A stretch of 64,000 nucleotides of DNA from Theocolax elegans (GCA_026168455.1 CM047428.1:42082769-42146768), one strand, 5' to 3'. Counted from the stretch's first letter, positions 21,851-32,548 are shown. Numbers and translations: made by a program. Notes: generated by a model from the letters alone, not told the origin.

Positions 21851-24424
21851 GAAAAAATTCAAGAACCTAAAAACATTGAAATAAATACAATATTTCAAGA
21901 TCCTCGTGAAGATTTAATTTATGATATTGAACCAAATAATGAAAATGTTAAAAATGAAAAAATAATTGAGAAATGCCCTGAAATAAATATAAAAATTGAA
22001 GGAATAGAAATAAATGCCTTAATAGATACTGGGAGTGAAATAACTTGCATATCAGAAGAATTTTATAATAAAAATAAAAATCAATTCAAAAATAAACCTA
22101 CATTACCAATATCAGGAAAAATTATTAAAGGTGCAACGGGTTTAAAATCAACACGAATTAAGCAACAAGTTTTACTTAAAACAAATATAGGTGGATTAAT
22201 GGAAAATTTAACATTTATAGTAATACCAAAATTAATAAGACCTTGTATATTAGGTTATGATTCTCAAAAAATTTTAAAAATGTTAATTGATACGGTTAAT
22301 AATGAAATTATATACGAAGTTGGGGAAAAGATCGGTAATATAAAATTTAATGAAATACAAATAAACTCAAAAGAGTATGAAACTATGTCAATTGAATTTG
22401 AGGATGATCTAGAAAATAAAGATTTAGAATTCAATTGGAACAATAAATCGTCTAATTTAGACTATGATTATGATATATCCGAAAAGGAAATCAATGATCA
22501 AATAAATTCTAGTGTAATTTTAAATAATACACAGAAAAATAAATTAAAAAACTTAATATATAAATATAAAACCGTATTCCAAAGAACCCCAGGACAACTT
22601 CTAGATTTCAAGTATCAATTAAAAATACGTAATGAAATAACATATTATTCAAAACCATATCCTATACCTATCGCATATCGTGAAAGAGTGAAAAAGGAAG
22701 TAGAAAAAATGTTAGATTTCGGTATTATTCGACGATCTACAAGCCCATATATAAATCCTTGTGTAATTGTACCTAAAAAAGACGGATCAATAAGAATATG
22801 TTTGGATGCAAGTGATTACGCGATTGCCGGAATTTTATCACAATTAGATGAAGAAGGTGAAGAACGAATAGTAACATATATTAGCCGTACATTAAAAGGT
22901 AGTGAAGTAAATTATTTTACAACAGAAAAAGAAATGTTAGCAATAGTCTGGGCATTACATAAATTGGATACGTATTTAAGGGGTGCGTCTAAGATTATAG
23001 TTAGAACAGATCATGAAGCTTTATCATTCTTGCAAAATTGTAAATTTACAAATTCACATTTAAGAAGATGGAATTTATCAATTCAAGATTTAAATATAAT
23101 ACCAGAATATTTACCTGGACATAAAAATAAAGCAGCTGATTATTTAAGTCGGTTAGATATAAATGAATCAAACGATTTAAAAGATACAGAAATAATAATT
23201 GCAACTATAATAAAAAAATCTATAGATAAAGAGTTAATTGATAGTTTTAAAAATTTGAAAAAATTACAAAGATCGGATGAATATATTGATAAAATAATAA
23301 ATGAAATAGAATCAAAAAATTCTAAAAAATATGTTATATCAAATGAATATGTTTGTAAAATATCACGAAATAATTTGAAAATTATAATTCCAGAAAAAAT
23401 AATGAAAAGATTTATAATTTTATTACATGAATTTTATGGTCATGTAGGACCAAGAAAAATATATAAAATGGTTTTAGAATTTTTTTATGTTCCAAAATTA
23501 AGAAAAAAAGTTAGTGAATACATAAAACCGTGTGATATATGTCAAAAAAGTAAATATTCTACGATTAAGTATCACTCTAAATTTCAACCAATTCTTGTTG
23601 AAAATCCTGGTGAAATATTATCGATTGATTTTTACGGACCTTTACCTACTTCTATAGGGGGAGTAAAATATATTTTATCAACGATAGATGTATTTAGTAA
23701 ATATGTTGCATTATATCCGTTGAAAAAAGCAAATACGTTATCCGTAATTAGAAAAATAGATCAATATATTGAAAAATTTATGAAACCTAAGGCTATTTTA
23801 TCAGATCATGGTACTCAATTTACAAGTAATAAATGGATAGATTATTTAACAAAAAATGATATAAAACCTATGTTTTCTTCAATAAGACATCCTCAAAGTA
23901 ATATTATTGAAAGGGTTCATCGTGAAATAGGGAGAATTTACCGTACTATTTTGAAAAAACACACTGGATGGGCAAAAGAAATAGATTATGTACAAAAAAT
24001 AATAAATGAAACAATACATGAGACAACTGGTTATACACCGATAGAATTATTTTTAAATAAGAAGCCAATTCGTGTATGGGATAAATATATAAATTTACAA
24101 AATAATGAATTAACATATGAAGAAAAATTAAATAATGCAAGAAAACATATGCATAATTTTTTAATTAATAGAGCAAAGAATAAGAATAAAAATAAGAAAC
24201 ATTATGAATTCAAAATAAATGATCATGTATTAATTAAAGCATTAAATATATCAGAAAATGAAAATAAAATTACTGCAAAATTTATGCCTGTTGCGCAAGG
24301 TCCGTATATTATAGCGAAAAAACTAGGATATGATACATATTTATTAGTATATCCCATAACAAAAATTGAAAGAGGAAAATTTCATGTATCAAATATGAAA
24401 ATATATTATAGAGAAGAAGATTAA
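21791..24424 (+). CDS. pol: pol: protease, truncated RT, RNase H, integrase
   Basis: Open in the -1 frame from the slip site to TAA 24422-24424, about 877 codons. Protease has the catalytic LIDTGSE motif (Asp codon 22025-22027). RT begins normally (PYPIPIAYRERVKKEVEKML ... SPYINPCVIVPKKDGSIRIC) but near 22805-22813 jumps to the RNase H start DASDYAIAGILSQ. The missing part, about 160-170 codons by comparison with Ty3/gypsy RTs, includes the YxDD catalytic motif. RNase H keeps its acidic residues (DAS, TEKEM, RTDHEAL, ADYLSR). Integrase keeps the HHCC zinc site (HEFYGHVG ... CDICQKS), Asp codons at 23627 and 23804, and Glu at 23909, about 35 residues apart. The C-terminal tail is basic. The product could cut, degrade RNA and integrate, but not reverse-transcribe. 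Confidence 0.9.
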   Translation, partial: GKLKRVVFCNSDKEKTQNTTEKIQEPKNIEINTIFQDPREDLIYDIEPNNENVKNEKIIEKCPEINIKIEGIEINALIDTGSEITCISEEFYNKNKNQFKNKPTLPISGKIIKGATGLKSTRIKQQVLLKTNIGGLMENLTFIVIPKLIRPCILGYDSQKILKMLIDTVNNEIIYEVGEKIGNIKFNEIQINSKEYETMSIEFEDDLENKDLEFNWNNKSSNLDYDYDISEKEINDQINSSVILNNTQKNKLKNLIYKYKTVFQRTPGQLLDFKYQLKIRNEITYYSKPYPIPIAYRERVKKEVEKMLDFGIIRRSTSPYINPCVIVPKKDGSIRICLDASDYAIAGILSQLDEEGEERIVTYISRTLKGSEVNYFTTEKEMLAIVWALHKLDTYLRGASKIIVRTDHEALSFLQNCKFTNSHLRRWNLSIQDLNIIPEYLPGHKNKAADYLSRLDINESNDLKDTEIIIATIIKKSIDKELIDSFKNLKKLQRSDEYIDKIINEIESKNSKKYVISNEYVCKISRNNLKIIIPEKIMKRFIILLHEFYGHVGPRKIYKMVLEFFYVPKLRKKVSEYIKPCDICQKSKYSTIKYHSKFQPILVENPGEILSIDFYGPLPTSIGGVKYILSTIDVFSKYVALYPLKKANTLSVIRKIDQYIEKFMKPKAILSDHGTQFTSNKWIDYLTKNDIKPMFSSIRHPQSNIIERVHREIGRIYRTILKKHTGWAKEIDYVQKIINETIHETTGYTPIELFLNKKPIRVWDKYINLQNNELTYEEKLNNARKHMHNFLINRAKNKNKNKKHYEFKINDHVLIKALNISENENKITAKFMPVAQGPYIIAKKLGYDTYLLVYPITKIERGKFHVSNMKIYYREED

Positions 24425-24733
24425 TTTTTTTGTAAAGTTAACAATATTTTTGTGGATAAAGAAAAGAAAACAAAAATTTTTTATAAAATAGAATTAAATT
24501 TGAAACATTTTTATATAAATTTAGGATTTTTAAAATATATATTCCAAGAAAAATTAATATATATATAACCATTATTATAAGTTAAATCAAAACTAAATAA
24601 CGAAGATTTCTGGAAATTGGGTATCAAAACAAATAATTTCTAAGAATATTGTTCAAAAGAGAAAGGTGCAAAGTTTTGCAAAACAAGTATAAATAAGACT
24701 CAAAACTCAAGTTTAACTAGTAATCATGGATAA

Positions 24734-25204
24734 ATCGACATAGATACAAAAGGAAAAAAGACGGCCAGCGAGGAAGGTTTTCACCGAGAAGATGAGGGGT
24801 CATTTTACCGTCCAGGGGTATATACCCAAACTTTAAAGGTACAAAAAAGTAACAAATGGACACAAACGAAACCTAAGGACAGGACGGACCCTAAATTAAG
24901 AACTATCACAGCTCGTCTTCCGGTGAGAACAACTCGTTCCACCAAACCAGCGGTGGAGGAATATGTGCCGGAACCTTTAGGTATATATATATATATATAT
25001 ATAGATTGAGATAGAGGTCTAATAAATGATGTCTATCAAATTATCTAATAAAAGAAAAAATATTTTTTTTTAGCAAAAAAGAGGAAAGGAGAATGGACGC
25101 CACTCCAAGAGAAATTTAATAAATTAATAAATGAGGCAGAAAAAGAAATAAACAAAAAGAAAAAAGAAATAGAACTTATAAAAAAAATATACAAAAATAA
25201 ATAA
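24734..25204 (+). CDS. candidate spliced 3' ORF of the retrotransposon
   Basis: Open frame 24734-24980 ends at a GT donor (24981). A 93-base AT-rich intron with a TA repeat ends in a polypyrimidine tract and AG (25072-25073). The second exon, 25074-25204, continues the same codon phase to TAA 25202-25204. Exon one encodes an Arg/Thr/Pro-rich basic segment (TITARLPVRTTRSTKP); exon two encodes a Lys/Glu-rich helix (WTPLQEKFNKLINEAEKE). No in-frame ATG opens exon one, so a leader exon would have to be spliced on, as is usual for env-position genes of gypsy elements. It has no signal peptide or membrane segment, so it is not an obvious envelope protein. GC content of exon one is clearly above the surrounding AT-rich DNA, consistent with coding constraint. 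Confidence 0.5.
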
Positions 25205-25427
25205 AACTAAATTGAAAACAAAGAAAAAAAAATGTTATTATTCAGTAGAAATAGAAACCACCTATAAGAAATTATGTATGATTGAGACAGCTGTCTATTG
25301 TATGATAACTGTCAAATGATCAACATAATATTTATAAATTGTGTGAAGTAATAAAAATATAAAAAAAATAATAATGCTTATAATATATTAAATAATATTA
25401 AAATTTAGTTAAATTTAAATATTATTT

Positions 25428-25439
25428 AAGGGGGGGTAA
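25428..25439 (+). other. polypurine tract
   Basis: AAGGGGGGGTAA lies directly against the 3' LTR start, as expected for plus-strand priming. Confidence 0.85.
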
Positions 25440-26467
25440 TGTGACGTATACAACTACATATAATTATATTATTTCATAAATACGTAATTTTATATAAGAG
25501 GATATAGGGCATCAAAATAGATTTCTTAGAAAGATCAATGAACTATATATAAATGTAAATATCCACAAGAATATTGTCAGCTGAAATTGACTAACATGTA
25601 AATTCTTAGAATTATAGCGTGTCACGATTTAAAGCGCAAATTTAGAAATATAAAAATGCAATTGCAGTTATACTAAAATAAATATTTTATAATTAAATGA
25701 ATAATTAATTGTAAATAGAATATTATTACACAATAAAATTAATACAAATATTCAATTTAAAATGTATAAAAAAGAATTTAATTTTTAATTTTACGGCAAA
25801 ACAGAAATTAATTACAAAAATGCATAGGATATGAAAATAAATATGCAATTATTTCTTGTAAATAATTAGAATTTTAGATAATATTACATGTATATAGAAA
25901 CAAGAAAGAAAATATGATTTAAAATAAAAAATCAAAATACGAAGTTGATGTAAAATATAAGGAAAAATGGTTAAAAGGACTTGTACTAATGAGGTAAAAA
26001 TAGTATATAAAGGACGGAAATTTATATACAACATTCATTTGATAGATAAGCCTTCGTAGCATTTACATTAGATTTCATAGTTTTATTAGTACAAGTCCTT
26101 TTATTATAAGGATTTGTAATGAAATTAAATAAATAAATATTGTAAATATATATATAAAATTTATAGTTATTCATTTAAGTATTATTAAATCACACACTAC
26201 CATTTCTATGGCCCAATGCGTGGTGATAGAAATGTGTATAATACATACAAAATATATATAATTAATATACTCAAATACACACTCCAGTTATAATAGCCAA
26301 TGTGTGCTAATATAATGTGTCTCAATTTACACATAAAACCCGGATTAATAAGTCTGCAACAAGATATAGATGCGAAGATGGTTTCGTACCTAACTTACAT
26401 CTAATCTAATAACAAGCAGCAAAATCTATAGTAACGGTAAAACCCAAAGAAAGGTTGGCACGTCACA
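25440..26467 (+). repeat. 3' LTR of retrotransposon copy 1
   Basis: 1028 bp, TGTGACGTATAC to GGCACGTCACA. Identical by eye to the 5' LTR over most of its length, with the 231-bp deletion described there and a one-base difference in an A run near 25675. Confidence 0.95.
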
Positions 26468-26471
26468 AGTG

Positions 26472-26956
26472 AATTAAAATTATTTCGAAAAATCAGTAAT
26501 ATAATAAAGTGTTGCAAATTTAAATTTTATTTGATCTATTCCAAGAACCAATACAAATTTCAACATTCCAATATAAAATTTTATTCTTTTAATTATTAAC
26601 ATATTTCAAAAGGAAAAATAAATGAAAAATTAACCCAAGTTTTAACAGACAACTCCAGGCTTTCGGGAAATAATACGTTAATAATTTGCCACCAGTTCCC
26701 CTTTGACTATCGTCAAGAGCAGACGTATTTTCGAGCAGTGCGGTGTGTAAACATACAGTATACGTGTTACACGTGTAAACACAATTTGTATAATTTTTCT
26801 TATACGGATGAATAGATAGTGAAAGGGATACATATTGCGAGGCTGGGCAACTGTACTAGCTTATTTTAAGAACTGGCCACCATGGTGCTGAGGAAAGGGT
26901 GCGATGGCGCTAGTTCCTATCAAGAATTTCGAATACCAAAGTTAACACCAACTTAA
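26472..26956 (+). other. 5' flank of the ORF1-like relic
   Basis: No protein seen. GTGTAAACATACAGTATACGTGTTACACGTGTAAACACA (described only by its ends GTGTAAACA/TGTAAACAC) forms an interrupted palindrome near 26743-26783. The sequence is probably untranslated DNA of the same retroelement as the next feature. Confidence 0.3.
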
Positions 26957-27560
26957 AGTATCAGCTACGCCACCGACACTCAAAGCAGCGCCTTTCGAAA
27001 AAAGGACCAAGCTATCGTCATCCAAGCAAAAGATGGTATCCCACTAAAAGAATACATTTTCGCCATTGGAAGCATCACCGATCCTTCAAATATTAGATTC
27101 TCCTCCAGAATTTCCAACGGACGCATTTGTATCTTTCTCGCTTCTAAGGAAATTGTTTATAACATCACAGGTAAATACACAACCATAAACATAGACAATA
27201 CCGACTTAGAACTCAGACCAGTTCTCACAAAGTACAAAATAATTATATTATCGCATGTATATCTTTCTATTCCACACTCGCACTTCGAAGACACAATAGA
27301 TAAACTAGGTATTCGAAGGAATTCTTCGGTTACGTTTGTAAAAGTAGGCTTACCAAATTAAGGGTATACATATGTCATAAGTTTTAGACGTCAAGTTTAC
27401 ATTCACCTAGAAGACATGAATAGACTCCCCCACTCTATACAAATTTATCATGATGAAACTAATTATTGGATATATCATCAGATATCTTAACCTGTTTTGC
27501 GTGCAATCGGAAGGACACTTAGCTAAACACTGCGATAAATATAGTCAAAATACCATTATA
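26957..27560 (+). pseudogene. zinc-knuckle ORF1/gag-like relic, copy 1
   Basis: An open stretch from 26957 to TAA 27359-27361 reads DQAIVIQAKDGIPLKEYIF ... VTFVKVGLPN. After the stop the frame continues with FRRQVYIHLEDMNRLPHSIQ and NYWIY, then another stop. A one-base shift then gives the second half of a CCHC knuckle (SEGHLAKHCDKY), while the first CxxC (TCFAC) is in the neighbouring frame. This order (variable domain, RRQVYI block, YWIY, zinc knuckle) is that of the gag-like ORF1 proteins of insect non-LTR retrotransposons; the exact clade was not determined. Two stops and a frameshift make it non-functional. The same breaks appear in the other copies. Confidence 0.65.
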
Positions 27561-27739
27561 AACAACTTAACAATATCAATCACATCTACACAACTCGATA
27601 ATAAAATGGCAACAATTAACACAAGCACCGATGACCTCAGTGAAGAGCAATCTATTGAAAGTACTACAAACCAATTCGAGCTCTCTCCAGATGTAAACGC
27701 ATAAGTAAATATTAATTTCATTTGTAATTCGTTCCAGGA

Positions 27740-28090
27740 CCTCTGGAGTGGTGTTTGTCTCGGAATCCCCGATCCTCACGGGACTCGTGGATTACCCGAG
27801 TTTGGATGTCTGCCACGTGTGCTCACGAGGTGATAGCGAATAACGGTACGGTAACTGATTTACGAACGTGTGCTCACGAACGTAGCCCAGGTGTCTGCCC
27901 AAAGGCTAAAGGAGGAATCCTGAACGTGTACTCACGATCAGGTCGGTCCTGTTACCCGTTGCAGACTGCCTCTAGCGAGTTTCGGTGTGGCTTATATACC
28001 TCGTTCGCGAAAACGCGCATGCGTAGAACACGGCTCCCCCACTCCGAACAAGGTCAATGAAGGTCGGCGCAGTAGTGGGCAGAGAGCGGT
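27740..28090 (+). promoter_or_regulatory. GC-richer region with GTGTGCTCACGA repeats and a TATA box
   Basis: Three imperfect CACGTGTGCTCACGA-type repeats (near 27816, 27868 and 27925) precede TGGCTTATATACC (about 27988-28000). A 101-codon open frame here has no recognisable motif and is judged a chance frame. It may be the promoter of an LTR or of the minisatellite-associated element. Confidence 0.4.
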
Positions 28091-28093
28091 CAA

Positions 28094-28214
28094 TGACTCT
28101 TGGCTATTTATAGCGGGGTCGTTGAACCCGTGACTCTTGGCTATTTATAGCGGGGTCGTTGAACCCGTGACTCTTGGCTATTTATAGTGGGATCGTTGAA
28201 CCCGTGACTCTTGG
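28094..28214. repeat. 37-bp minisatellite, three units plus partial
   Basis: Units begin at 28094, 28131 and 28168; a partial unit starts at 28205. Each contains TGACTCTTGGCTATTTATAG and GTCGTTGAACCCG. Copy number is three here, one at 29645-29692, three at 31895-32015 and three at 55247-55367. Confidence 0.9.
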
Positions 28215-28474
28215 CACGTGTTTATCGCGGAGCTATCTTAATGTACGTGCTCGTCGCAATCTACTTTTTAAAACCAAATTTTAAGTTGTTGAAAATTTGA
28301 AGTTTTTTTAAGTAGAAAAAAAGATAGAAGCAAGAAATAAAGATATTTGTTTTATCAGTTAACAATTATCATTATACTTGTGTATTCGTGGAAGGTGTTA
28401 TTTCAAAATACTTTTTATTCCTAAAATTTGATGTTAAAATTTAATATAATAAATGATAAATTTTTTTTAAATAC

Positions 28475-28806
28475 TTACGATGAAAATGTAATTTCTGTAA
28501 TAGAGTAGATTAGATTAAACAGTTTTGGCCATTGTTTTCTTTGAATTATCAGATCTTTTATTTTAAACCACTGATTATTATTTTGACGTAACATATTTGT
28601 ATAATGACCGCTTTCAATAGAATCACCATTATGAAAGATTCCACTCACAACAGTTTTTTTTCGCATAGTTACATTAGATTTTGGAATTACATTAATTCCA
28701 TAACTTTTTAATTTAAAACCTTGTTATTTTCAAGTGTAAATATAACTAACTGAATTATTAATAAAGTACTTTTTAATCGTACTTCCATGTTTTGAAGTTT
28801 TTTACA
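28475..28806 (-). pseudogene. USP (deubiquitinase) C-terminal fragment
   Basis: Minus strand. It contains the catalytic His box FHNGDSIESGHYTNMLRQ, NNQWFKIKDL and the QRKQWPK stretch near the end, in the frame ending at 28475. It is cut off at 28806 where the 1.5-kb duplication begins. Catalytic Cys and QQD regions are absent here. A single-base difference in an A run separates it from the preceding frame. Confidence 0.75.
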
Positions 28807-28809
28807 TGT

Positions 28810-29111
28810 ATATCTTTCTATTCCACACTCGCACTTCGAAGACACAATAGATAAACTAGGTATTCGAAGGAATTCTTCGGTTACGTTTGTAAAAGTAGGC
28901 TTACCAAATTAAGGGTATACATATGTCATAAGTTTTAGACGTCAAGTTTACATTCACCTAGAAGACATGAATAGACTCCCCCACTCTATACAAATTTATC
29001 ATGATGAAACTAATTATTGGATATATCATCAGATATCTTAACCTGTTTTGCGTGCAATCGGAAGGACACTTAGCTAAACACTGCGATAAATATAGTCAAA
29101 ATACCATTATA
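28810..29111 (+). pseudogene. zinc-knuckle ORF1/gag-like relic, copy 2, 5'-truncated
   Basis: Second copy of the C-terminal half of the relic at 26957-27560, starting at YLSIPHSHFEDTIDK and carrying the same stops and split zinc knuckle. Its 5' part was lost at the duplication joint. Confidence 0.65.
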
Positions 29112-29644
29112 AACAACTTAACAATATCAATCACATCTACACAACTCGATAATAAAATGGCAACAATTAACACAAGCACCGATGACCTCAGTGAAGAGCA
29201 ATCTATTGAAAGTACTACAAACCAATTCGAGCTCTCTCCAGATGTAAACGCATAAGTAAATATTAATTTCATTTGTAATTCGTTCCAGGACCTCTGGAGT
29301 GGTGTTTGTCTCGGAATCCCCGATCCTCACGGGACTCGTGGATTACCCGAGTTTGGATGTCTGCCACGTGTGCTCACGAGGTGATAGCGAATAACGGTAC
29401 GGTAACTGATTTACGAACGTGTGCTCACGAACGTAGCCCAGGTGTCTGCCCAAAGGCTAAAGGAGGAATCCTGAACGTGTACTCACGATCAGGTCGGTCC
29501 TGTTACCCGTTGCAGACTGCCTCTAGCGAGTTTCGGTGTGGCTTATATACCTCGTTCGCGAAAACGCGCATGCGTAGAACACGGCTCCCCCACTCCGAAC
29601 AAGGTCAATGAAGGTCGGCGCAGTAGTGGGCAGAGAGCGGTCAA

Positions 29645-29692
29645 TGACTCTTGGCTATTTATAGTGGGATCGTTGAACCCGTGACTCTTGGC
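29645..29692. repeat. 37-bp minisatellite, one unit plus partial
   Basis: A single full unit (29645-29681) and the start of a second. It is the short allele of the array at 28094-28214; its unit matches the third unit there (TGGGATC variant), as if two units were deleted. Confidence 0.85.
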
Positions 29693-29951
29693 ACGTGTTT
29701 ATCGCGGAGCTATCTTAATGTACGTGCTCGTCGCAATCTACTTTTTAAAACCAAATTTTAAGTTGTTGAAAATTTGAAGTTTTTTTAAGTAGAAAAAAAG
29801 ATAGAAGCAAGAAATAAAGATATTTGTTTTATCAGTTAACAATTATCATTATACTTGTGTATTCGTGGAAGGTGTTATTTCAAAATACTTTTTATTCCTA
29901 AAATTTGATGTTAAAAATTTAATATAATAAATGATAAATTTTTTTTAAATA

Positions 29952-30540
29952 CTTACGATGAAAATGTAATTTCTGTAATAGAGTAGATTAGATTAAACAG
30001 TTTTGGCCATTGTTTTCTTTGAATTATCAGATCTTTTATTTTAAACCACTGATTATTATTTTGACGTAACATATTTGTATAATGACCGCTTTCAATAGAA
30101 TCACCATTATGAAAGATTCCACTCACAACAGTTTTTTTTTCGCAATAGTTACATTAGATTTTGGAATTACATTAATTCCATAACTTTTTAATTTTAAAAC
30201 CTTGTTATTTTCAAGTGTAAATATAACTAACTGAATTATTAATAAAGTACTTTTTAATCGTACTTCCATGTTTTGAAGTTTTTTACATTTACAACCATTT
30301 GTATTACAACTTGTAACCAATTTCCTATATTGTGATTCAAGACTTGTTGTAAAGTACAAAAAGTATTTGTATGTTCAGGTAAATTGAGTATCAAAATGTA
30401 ATTGAAGGTACTACTTACAATTTTGTCATCACAGCCAAGATATAGTGTAATGAAAGTTAAATCAAATTGTAATATGTTTTGCAAAAAAGGAGATTTGTTA
30501 CAAAAATGTAATAAACATTCTGATGCATCTTGTTGCTCCA
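29952..30540 (-). pseudogene. USP (deubiquitinase) fragment, inverted relative to 31044-31633
   Basis: Minus strand. It holds the EQQDASECLL box (about 30540) through the LSLE-like middle to the GHYTNMLR His box. It is the mirror image of 31044-31633; the two form a local palindrome around a unique spacer (30542-31043). The catalytic Cys box is not in this copy. The joint at 30536-30546 shares AATAAA between the two parent sequences. Confidence 0.75.
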
Positions 30541-31737
30541 ATAAAATATTTACTTTTGGTCAAGTTTACGTTGCTTGCTCGCGTGTTACGACAATGGAGG
30601 GTTTACATTTAATTAATTTTGATCCATCGGAAATTATTGCTGATGTAGCTGCTGTTCTAGAATATAATAGATTAATACAATGTTTTCGTTTAATCTTAAA
30701 GATTAGCAATTCCAGACGGAAAACTTGGACGTTGCCTTAAAAATAATATGGTCAAAGATGTTCAATGGACTCTTACATCCAATTTCTCTATTGGTGATGA
30801 AAATTCTTATTTAAATTATTTGAGAGACTACTGTTGGAATATTTTTGGAATACCTAATTCTGATTTCGTTTCTTGTTATACCAATTCTAGTATTCAAAGT
30901 TTGTTTCATTCGGTAACAGTAAGGAGAGCCCTTACGCAATTAAAAACTTTTGATCCATTAAAAACTGTTTTTGATCAATACATTTCCTGAAACGAAATCA
31001 ACGTTTCCGATTTAAGAAAATACGTTGGAGCAAAATATAGTTTATTGGAGCAACAAGATGCATCAGAATGTTTATTACATTTTTGTAACAAATCTCCTTT
31101 TTTGCAAAACATATTACAATTTGATTTAACTTTCATTACACTATATCTTGGCTGTGATGACAAAATTGTAAGTAGTACCTTCAATTACATTTTGATACTC
31201 AATTTACCTGAACATACAAATACTTTTTGTACTTTACAACAAGTCTTGAATCACAATATAGGAAATTGGTTACAAGTTGTAATACAAATGGTTGTAAATG
31301 TAAAAAACTTCAAAACATGGAAGTACGATTAAAAAGTACTTTATTAATAATTCAGTTAGTTATATTTACACTTGAAAATAACAAGGTTTTAAAATTAAAA
31401 AGTTATGGAATTAATGTAATTCCAAAATCTAATGTAACTATTGCGAAAAAAAAACTGTTGTGAGTGGAATCTTTCATAATGGTGATTCTATTGAAAGCGG
31501 TCATTATACAAATATGTTACGTCAAAATAATAATCAGTGGTTTAAAATAAAAGATCTGATAATTCAAAGAAAACAATGGCCAAAACTGTTTAATCTAATC
31601 TACTCTATTACAGAAATTACATTTTCATCGTAAGTATTTAAAAAAAATTTATCATTTATTATATTAAATTTTTAACATCAAATTTTAGGAATAAAAAGTA
31701 TTTTGAAATAACACCTTCCACGAATACACAAGTATAA
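30541..31737 (+). pseudogene. PIF1-type helicase tail joined to USP domain, copy 1
   Basis: 30541-30700 encodes helicase motif VI (TFGQVYVACSRV) and the following LHLINFDPSEIIADVAAV, the C-terminal signature of PIF1-like helicases, including those of Helitrons. A frame change near 30700 leads to a ubiquitin-specific protease: Cys box DFVSCYTNSSIQSLFHS, an in-frame TGA at 30988-30990, QQDASEC box (from 31045), a second frame change near 31290, and the His box GHYTNMLR. A GTAAGT donor (31630) and AG acceptor (31688) would add a short last exon to TAA 31735-31737. Helicase motifs I-V are missing because the joint at 30540 cuts them off. Broken by one stop and at least two shifts. USPs remove ubiquitin; linkage to a helicase suggests a mobile-element protein that counters ubiquitination. 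Confidence 0.75.
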
Positions 31738-31894
31738 TGATAATTGTTAACTGATAAAACAAATATCTTTATTTCTTGCTTCTATCTTTTTTTCTACTTA
31801 AAAAAACTTCAAATTTTCAACAACTTAAAATTTGGTTTTAAAAAGTAGATTGCGACGAGCACGTACATTAAGATAGCTCCGCGATAAACACGTG

Positions 31895-32015
31895 CCAAGA
31901 GTCACGGGTTCAACGATCCCACTATAAATAGCCAAGAGTCACGGGTTCAACGACCCCGCTATAAATAGCCAAGAGTCACGGGTTCAACGACCCCGCTATA
32001 AATAGCCAAGAGTCA
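31895..32015. repeat. 37-bp minisatellite, three units plus partial (mirror copy)
   Basis: Reverse complement of the array at 28094-28214, with the same unit order including one TGGGATC-type variant unit at the left. Confidence 0.9.
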
Positions 32016-32548
32016 TTGACCGCTCTCTGCCCACTACTGCGCCGACCTTCATTGACCTTGTTCGGAGTGGGGGAGCCGTGTTCTACGCATGCGCGTTTTC
32101 GCGAACGAGGTATATAAGCCACACCGAAACTCGCTAGAGGCAGTCTGCAACGGGTAACAGGACCGACCTGATCGTGAGTACACGTTCAGGATTCCTCCTT
32201 TAGCCTTTGGGCAGACACCTGGGCTACGTTCGTGAGCACACGTTCGTAAATCAGTTACCGTACCGTTATTCGCTATCACCTCGTGAGCACACGTGGCAGA
32301 CATCCAAACTCGGGTAATCCACGAGTCCCGTGAGGATCGGGGATTCCGAGACAAACACCACTCCAGAGGTCCTGGAACGAATTACAAATGAAATTAATAT
32401 TTACTTATGCGTTTACATCTGGAGAGAGCTCGAATTGGTTTGTAGTACTTTCAATAGATTGCTCTTCACTGAGGTCATCGGTGCTTGTGTTAATTGTTGC
32501 CATTTTATTATCGAGTTGTGTAGATGTGATTGATATTGTTAAGTTGTT

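Larger units (their letters stand above)
18183..26467 (+). mobile_element. Ty3/gypsy-type LTR retrotransposon, copy 1 (RT-core deleted)
   Basis: A complete insertion bounded by two LTRs (18183-19441 and 25440-26467) and the 4-bp target duplication AGTG (18179-18182 and 26468-26471). Order: LTR, primer-binding site, coiled-coil ORF, gag, -1 frameshift signal, pol (protease, RT remnant, RNase H, integrase), candidate spliced 3' ORF, polypurine tract, LTR. The RT centre is absent, so it could transpose only with enzymes supplied elsewhere. Near-identity of the LTRs outside one deletion suggests a young insertion. Confidence 0.95.
27254..30290 (+). repeat. direct duplication of about 1.5 kb (27254-28806 and 28805-30290)
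   Basis: The stretch from CATGTATATCTTTCTATTCC (27254) to the USP C-terminal region (28806) is repeated from 28805. The offset is 1551 bases up to the minisatellite and about 1477 after it, because the second copy has two fewer minisatellite units. The joint at 28804-28808 shares only ACAT/GCAT between the two parents. Confidence 0.9.

Noticed and set aside
24425..25440. Envelope gene of an endogenous retrovirus
   Set aside because: No signal peptide, membrane anchor or cleavage motif is visible; only a small basic spliced ORF candidate fits.
27755..28060. 101-codon open frame occurring in every copy of the minisatellite-adjacent region
   Set aside because: It has no recognisable motif, lies over repeated GTGTGCTCACGA and a TATA-like promoter region, and recurs only because the DNA is duplicated.
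28094..28214. CRISPR-like array of 37-bp repeats
   Set aside because: Units are contiguous with no spacers; this is a eukaryotic minisatellite.
30541..31737. Host ubiquitin protease gene
   Set aside because: It is multiply broken, fused to a transposon-type helicase tail and embedded in repeats, which fits a mobile element better than a host gene.
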